Of a stretch of 64,000 nucleotides of DNA, positions 60,130 through 64,000 are shown one piece after another. Position numbers and translations under genes: made by a program. The notes beneath the pieces are model-generated. The model searched no databases, was not told the origin of the DNA, and was given only the letters and a program-made list of their open reading frames with translations. How positions within the stretch are numbered: the first letter of the stretch is position 1; every line of letters begins with the position of its first letter. The stretch is from JAHBVH01 sp034432375 (GTDB lineage: Bacteria; Chloroflexota; Anaerolineae; Caldilineales; Caldilineaceae), in NCBI GenBank assembly GCA_034432375.1, contig DAOUCA010000103.1, positions 1 to 64,000 of the forward strand. Reading direction: 5' to 3'.

Positions 60130-63078
60130 TTACCCGCCCTGCAAAACAATGTGATGACATGAGAGATCGCCGCCTTCACCCTGGTGATGGGGAATGGTAA
60201 AGGTCGCACTAATCGGCACCCCACCCTCACCAAGCACTGTGATATAAAGGTTATAGGGGCCGCCCGACGGAATAGGGAAGTCAAACATGCCATAGTCGGC
60301 AGCGCCACTCTTGCTCACCGTCGTTGCTTCATTTCCCCATTCATCACTCATCTTGATCGAAACCCCAGCCAATGGTGCCCCCGTGCCATCGATCACTTGC
60401 CCCATCACATACTGCCCAGGACAGTTATTATCATGCACAATCGGGGCTGCCAAATGGTAGGCACCACCAACCAGGCCAGTATCAATCGAGACATCTGCTA
60501 TCAGCGTGTTGATATCGACGCTCCCATCGCCGGCGACTGCCGCTACTTCGGGGTTGCCGGCCGCTGCCAGGTCAACCAGCACACGGAGCTCGCCATCGTT
60601 GCTGCCCGGTCGAGCAGCCAACGCTGCGGGGACAATCTCTTTCAATTGATCACAAGGGCCGAGATCAAGCGCACTGCTGTTGCGCAAAGCCCAGCCGACT
60701 GTTTGCAATTGGCCGATCGTTAGCGATTGCACCGTTGGTGTAGCAACTTCGCTGCTTTCTACCGTCCCTGCGGTAAGAAAACCGACACTCGACGTCAACG
60801 GCCCACGATCACGTAGCAGCGCCATGCCGACGGGGCCGGGCATGCGCAAGGCGATATGTTCGGCGGCCTCCGCCACGGTGCAAAAGCCAACACGCCGACC
60901 GCTTTCGCCCTGTTGCACATAGACGGGAGCACTCTTTACCTGTTCCACGCTATCGGCCAAAGGCCCTAGGTCACCCGTCGCTTGCAGCCAGGCGTTGCTA
61001 AAAAATTCACCATCGCGGCGACAGCTTACCCCAGGCGGGCACGCCTGCCGCTGCGATACATTCGCTGGCGGGGCAAAGGTCCAAGCCGCGGGATCCGTCG
61101 GTGCTTGTAAGATGGCTAGAAGCGTTGGATCAGCCAGGACGGCTTCCATGAAATCGTGCCAGATCGGCGCTGCGCCGGTGATGCCACTAGTGTTGCGCAT
61201 GGGGTGACCATCGCTGTTGCCAGCCCAGACCCCAGTAACCAGATAGCGAGTATACCCGATTGTCCAGTTGTCGCGCCAATCAGTTGTTGTGCCGGTTTTT
61301 ACAGCCGCTGGGCGGCTGAGTAGCAATGGGCTAGCGGGACCAAAGGCCGGTGTACGGGCTTCATTATCGCTCAATATATCACTGATGAGAAACGCCGTAG
61401 CGGGATCGATCACTTGGGCTGGTGCCACCGGTTCTAACGAATAGAGTGGACGCCCCTGGCTATCTGTCGTGGAGAGGAGTGCATTTGCGGGCAGATACGC
61501 GCCACTGCTGGCCAGCGTCTGAAAGGCGGTGGTGAGATCAAGCAAAGTCACTTCACCACCGCCGAGGGTCAGGCTCAGCCCATACCAATCGGCGCTCTGA
61601 GTCAAGCTGCGGATGCCCATGGCGCGCGCACTCTCTAACATTGTTTCAACGGAGAGCGCGTCTAGCAATTTCACGGTGGGAATATTATAGCTGTTGGCTA
61701 GCGCCGTCCGCGCCGTTACCGGCCCGTGAAAGAGATTGTCGTAGTTTTGTGGTGCATAGGTCTGATCAGCTGCCACCGTGTAGGTAATCGGCGTATCCCA
61801 GATCACAGTGGCTGGGCTTATCAAATTCTGCTCTAGCGCTGCTGCATAGAGGATGGGTTTGATGGCGCTGCCGGGTTGGCGTGGACTCAGCACCACGTTC
61901 ACCTGACCGGCGATGGCGGGGTCATTGAAATCCGCACTGCCGACCATTGCCAAAATTTCGCCACTGTTGGGGCGCAGCGCAACCAGCGCAGCATTGCTCA
62001 GATCATAGTCGGTTTTGGCGGCGGCCACCCGCTCTGTCACCAGCGTTTGTGCAGCCTCTTGTAACCGCAGATCTAAGGACGTTGTGATCTGTAGCCCAGC
62101 ACGCCGTGTGTAGCCCCGCCCAAAGCGGCGGTCGAGGCTTTCAATCACATACTGGACAAAGTGTGGTGCCTTATTAACAACTGGGGTGCGATTTTCTTGC
62201 AAGGCCAGTGGTTCGGCAAAGGCGGCATCGGCTTGGGCTGTCGTGAGATAGCCATGGCGTACCATGAGATCGAGTACAATCCGCTGGCGGCGCTTGGTTG
62301 CTTCAAAATTGCGATAGGGATCAAGATTGGCCGGTTGTTGGGGAATACCGGCGAGTAAACTCGCTTCGGCCAAGGTCAGATCGGCGGCATTTTTGCCAAA
62401 GTAGATCTGCGCCGCCGCCTGTGGTCCATAGGCCAGGTGACTATAGTTGAGAAGATTGAGATACATTTCCAGCAATTCGGCTTTGCTGTAAAGCTGCGTC
62501 AACTCCTGTGCAAGCCCAATTTCCAGCAACTTACGGTCGACAGATTGATCATAGCGCTGTTCCGGCCCCAAAAAGAGATTGCGTGCCAGTTGCATGGTAA
62601 TTGTACTGGCCCCCGACGTGATCTCCCCCTCTTGTGCGCTCTGTACTGCCGCTCCAACCAACCGTAGGGGATCAACCCCCGAATTTGCAAAAAAGGTCGC
62701 ATCTTCGGTGGCAATCGTGGCATCGATCAAAGGGCGAGCAATCTGATCAATCGCCACCCAACTGCGCTCCCCTTCATCGCTGAGGCTTGCAAGGAGCATC
62801 CCATTGCGATCATAGATATGCGTGGTTTGAAAGAGCCGTGGCTGTGGGCCAGGTTGATATTGCTGCAAATATGTTTCAACCGCATTCATGGGATCAGCAC
62901 CAGAACGGCTGCTGAGATTGGCCGTCGTATCTGTGGGGCCACTGTTGCGGCCACAGCCACCAAGTACAAGGCAGCAAGAGAAGAGAAACAGGGCAGATCC
63001 CATAAACCGAGGAAGGCCACTACACTGGTTTTTGGCTCTGCACAAAGCAGCCACCCCATATCGCCCAACAGCAATCAT
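60130..63078 (-). CDS. Bifunctional penicillin-binding protein (GT51 + transpeptidase) with extra C-terminal domain
   Basis: From ATG 63078 it has 982 residues; ATG 63003 would start directly at a lipobox-like LVLGGCG and is an alternative, and the frame is open to 63165. GT51: TEDATFFANSGVD with Glu125 (the usual His of EDxxFxxHxG is Asn132), GASTITMQLARN, KLLEIGLAQELTQLYSK. Transpeptidase: SxxK at Ser404-Lys407, SYN at 463-465, KTG at 594-596. It polymerises and cross-links peptidoglycan. After a Cys-bearing PASTA-like or unknown stretch, residues about 880-982 form a beta domain with CPGQY...DEWG...SKSGAADYG...CHHIVL, shared with the neighbouring partial gene. Co-operonic with the Ig-like protein. 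Confidence 0.9.
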   Translation of the reverse strand: MIAVGRYGVAALCRAKNQCSGLPRFMGSALFLFSCCLVLGGCGRNSGPTDTTANLSSRSGADPMNAVETYLQQYQPGPQPRLFQTTHIYDRNGMLLASLSDEGERSWVAIDQIARPLIDATIATEDATFFANSGVDPLRLVGAAVQSAQEGEITSGASTITMQLARNLFLGPEQRYDQSVDRKLLEIGLAQELTQLYSKAELLEMYLNLLNYSHLAYGPQAAAQIYFGKNAADLTLAEASLLAGIPQQPANLDPYRNFEATKRRQRIVLDLMVRHGYLTTAQADAAFAEPLALQENRTPVVNKAPHFVQYVIESLDRRFGRGYTRRAGLQITTSLDLRLQEAAQTLVTERVAAAKTDYDLSNAALVALRPNSGEILAMVGSADFNDPAIAGQVNVVLSPRQPGSAIKPILYAAALEQNLISPATVIWDTPITYTVAADQTYAPQNYDNLFHGPVTARTALANSYNIPTVKLLDALSVETMLESARAMGIRSLTQSADWYGLSLTLGGGEVTLLDLTTAFQTLASSGAYLPANALLSTTDSQGRPLYSLEPVAPAQVIDPATAFLISDILSDNEARTPAFGPASPLLLSRPAAVKTGTTTDWRDNWTIGYTRYLVTGVWAGNSDGHPMRNTSGITGAAPIWHDFMEAVLADPTLLAILQAPTDPAAWTFAPPANVSQRQACPPGVSCRRDGEFFSNAWLQATGDLGPLADSVEQVKSAPVYVQQGESGRRVGFCTVAEAAEHIALRMPGPVGMALLRDRGPLTSSVGFLTAGTVESSEVATPTVQSLTIGQLQTVGWALRNSSALDLGPCDQLKEIVPAALAARPGSNDGELRVLVDLAAAGNPEVAAVAGDGSVDINTLIADVSIDTGLVGGAYHLAAPIVHDNNCPGQYVMGQVIDGTGAPLAGVSIKMSDEWGNEATTVSKSGAADYGMFDFPIPSGGPYNLYITVLGEGGVPISATFTIPHHQGEGGDLSCHHIVLQGG

Positions 63079-63208
63079 GCACCAACCCCCATCATAACGG
63101 CACCAGTAACAGCAGATGCGCCACCCCGACGTTTCGGCAATGGCGCATCTGATAGGAACGCGCAAGCATCAATTATAGAACGTTACAAAGAAAGATTTGT
63201 TCCCTCGC

Positions 63209-64000
63209 TTAATTTGCAATCCAGATCACATGGTGACAGGGAATATCATTCGATTTTCGATGTTGAATCCACGCTGTCTCACTCAATGAATTGCCCGCCT
63301 CATCGACCACGGTAATAAAGACATCCCGACGGCTTGCTCCAACCGGGAAATCATAGTTACCATAATCCAGTGCTCCACTTTTGCTGAAGGTAACAGTGCG
63401 GGTGCCCCATTCATCGACAGCGGCAACGCGTATGCCGGCCACCGGCGCGCCATTGCTGTTAAGGACTTGACCCATAATATATTCGCCAGGGCAGAAATGA
63501 TCGTGCGCCACACCAAGCAAGCGATAAGTTCCTGGACCGGTTAACCGTGGCTGATTCACGGGAGTAGCCACCGTGGCAATCGGTGTGCTCGTTGATACCA
63601 ATGTTGGCGTGGCCGAAATGGGCACCGATGTAATAATGGCTGTTGCCGTGATGGCAGTGCCGGTGCTCGGTGTTGCTGTGCTAGTGGTAGCGACTGAAAT
63701 GGCTGTGCCTGTGCTGATAGACACGGTTGCCGTTATCACTATCTGAGTGGGCAGCAGCGTAAAGCTTGGTGCACCTGTCGTCGATGGCGATGACGTCATG
63801 GTCAACGTTGGTGAAGGCCCTACCGTTGGCGTAGGGGTCACCGTCGGCGTAGGGGTCACCGTCGGCGTGGGTAAAGGCGTGGCTGTGCGCGTTGGTGTAT
63901 TGGTTGGTGTATAGGTCGGTGTTGCTGTGGGCGTGGGGGTTGGGCCAATGGCCACACTCTGGCGTAGTGCCGGAGCTTGCAAGATGACAGTGCGAACGGT
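63209..64000 (-). CDS. Pro/Thr-rich protein ending in a CPG...CHH domain (partial)
   Basis: The frame runs through the right window edge, so its N-terminus is missing; the visible 264 codons hold the C-terminal part. After TPTPTATPTYTPTNTPT-like and VTPTPTVTP repeats (surface or wall-spanning linker) come about 60 residues of Ser/Thr/Ala/Val sequence and a final 100-residue domain: HDHFCPGEYIMGQV, DEWGTRTVTFSKSGALDYGNYDFPV, FITVVDEAGN, CHHVIW. This matches the C-terminus of the PBP 30 kb-scale neighbour base for base in layout. Probably a secreted or wall-associated protein; function unknown. A TTG at 63980-63982 could be read as a start but sequence similarity suggests the frame continues upstream. 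Confidence 0.72.
   Translation of the reverse strand, partial: TVRTVILQAPALRQSVAIGPTPTPTATPTYTPTNTPTRTATPLPTPTVTPTPTVTPTPTVGPSPTLTMTSSPSTTGAPSFTLLPTQIVITATVSISTGTAISVATTSTATPSTGTAITATAIITSVPISATPTLVSTSTPIATVATPVNQPRLTGPGTYRLLGVAHDHFCPGEYIMGQVLNSNGAPVAGIRVAAVDEWGTRTVTFSKSGALDYGNYDFPVGASRRDVFITVVDEAGNSLSETAWIQHRKSNDIPCHHVIWIAN

Overview
The window looks like a chromosomal segment of a member of the Chloroflexota, most likely an Anaerolineae/Caldilineae-type bacterium. This is inferred from protein style, not from a marker tree. Secreted proteins carry very long Thr/Ala/Pro-rich linkers (TATATPTPTP-like), with SH3b-glycosidase lipoproteins, LysM-L,D-transpeptidase and Asp-box propellers among them. 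It has moderate-to-high GC and no phage or plasmid backbone. No tRNA, rRNA or CRISPR array was seen.

Layout. 1-1340: the right part of an IS607-type insertion sequence (C-terminal tail of a serine recombinase overlapping an intact TnpB). 1.3-6 kb: a DUF1684 protein, then a copper/redox group (PCu(A)C lipoprotein, anchored FixH/YtkA-like secreted protein, NapH-like polyferredoxin). 6.1-8.6 kb: a Clp-N/site-2-protease fusion and a MalK-type ATPase. 8.6-25.2 kb: carbohydrate, hydroxy-acid and redox metabolism (aldo/keto reductase, 2-hydroxyacid dehydrogenase, PQQ-type sugar dehydrogenase lipoprotein, GH29 fucosidase, P450, Asp-box propeller, SHMT, a Tat-less reductive-dehalogenase homologue, Gfo/Idh/MocA oxidoreductase, LarA racemase, SMP-30 lactonase). 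25.3-32 kb: RimI-like acetyltransferase, a GT39-type membrane glycosyltransferase and two large SH3b + clan GH-A glycosidases. 32.6-43.6 kb: PIG-L deacetylase, histidine phosphatase, sulfatase, a fused GlcD/GlcF-type dehydrogenase, Fur, an MGDG-synthase-like glycosyltransferase, a third GH-A protein and an OmpR-type regulator. 44.6-54.8 kb: housekeeping genes (nadD, obg, LysM/L,D-transpeptidase, AIR-synthase-like protein, D-amino-acid oxidase, nucleoside hydrolase, parvulin, bS18, bS6). 55-64 kb: a tRNA-queuosine mannosyltransferase-like GT, a LysM/fasciclin protein, an Ig-like repeat protein, a bifunctional penicillin-binding protein and a partial Pro/Thr-rich protein.

How genes work together. 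obg-nadD, LysM-LDT/AIR/DAO, rpsF-rpsR-parvulin, SMP30-larA and PBP/Ig-repeat protein are compact, mostly touching or overlapping units. The sugar and hydroxy-acid genes suggest oxidation of host- or plant-type sugars to lactones and acids, and the GH29, sulfatase and GH-A genes suggest use of decorated polysaccharides. The cell-envelope genes at the right end form a peptidoglycan assembly and anchoring neighbourhood.

Two features run through the whole window. First, many intergenic spaces hold perfect or near-perfect palindromes, MITE-like elements with terminal inverted repeats, REP-like GAGCTTGTCGAAG units, or 10-15 bp tandem repeats. Some of these reach into reading frames and create false N-terminal extensions. 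Second, several conserved proteins carry unusual additions: an acidic arm on bS18, a ~128-residue Thr-rich insert inside a parvulin domain, a Clp-N domain on an S2P protease, and a shared ~100-residue CPG...CHH domain at the C-termini of two neighbouring envelope proteins.
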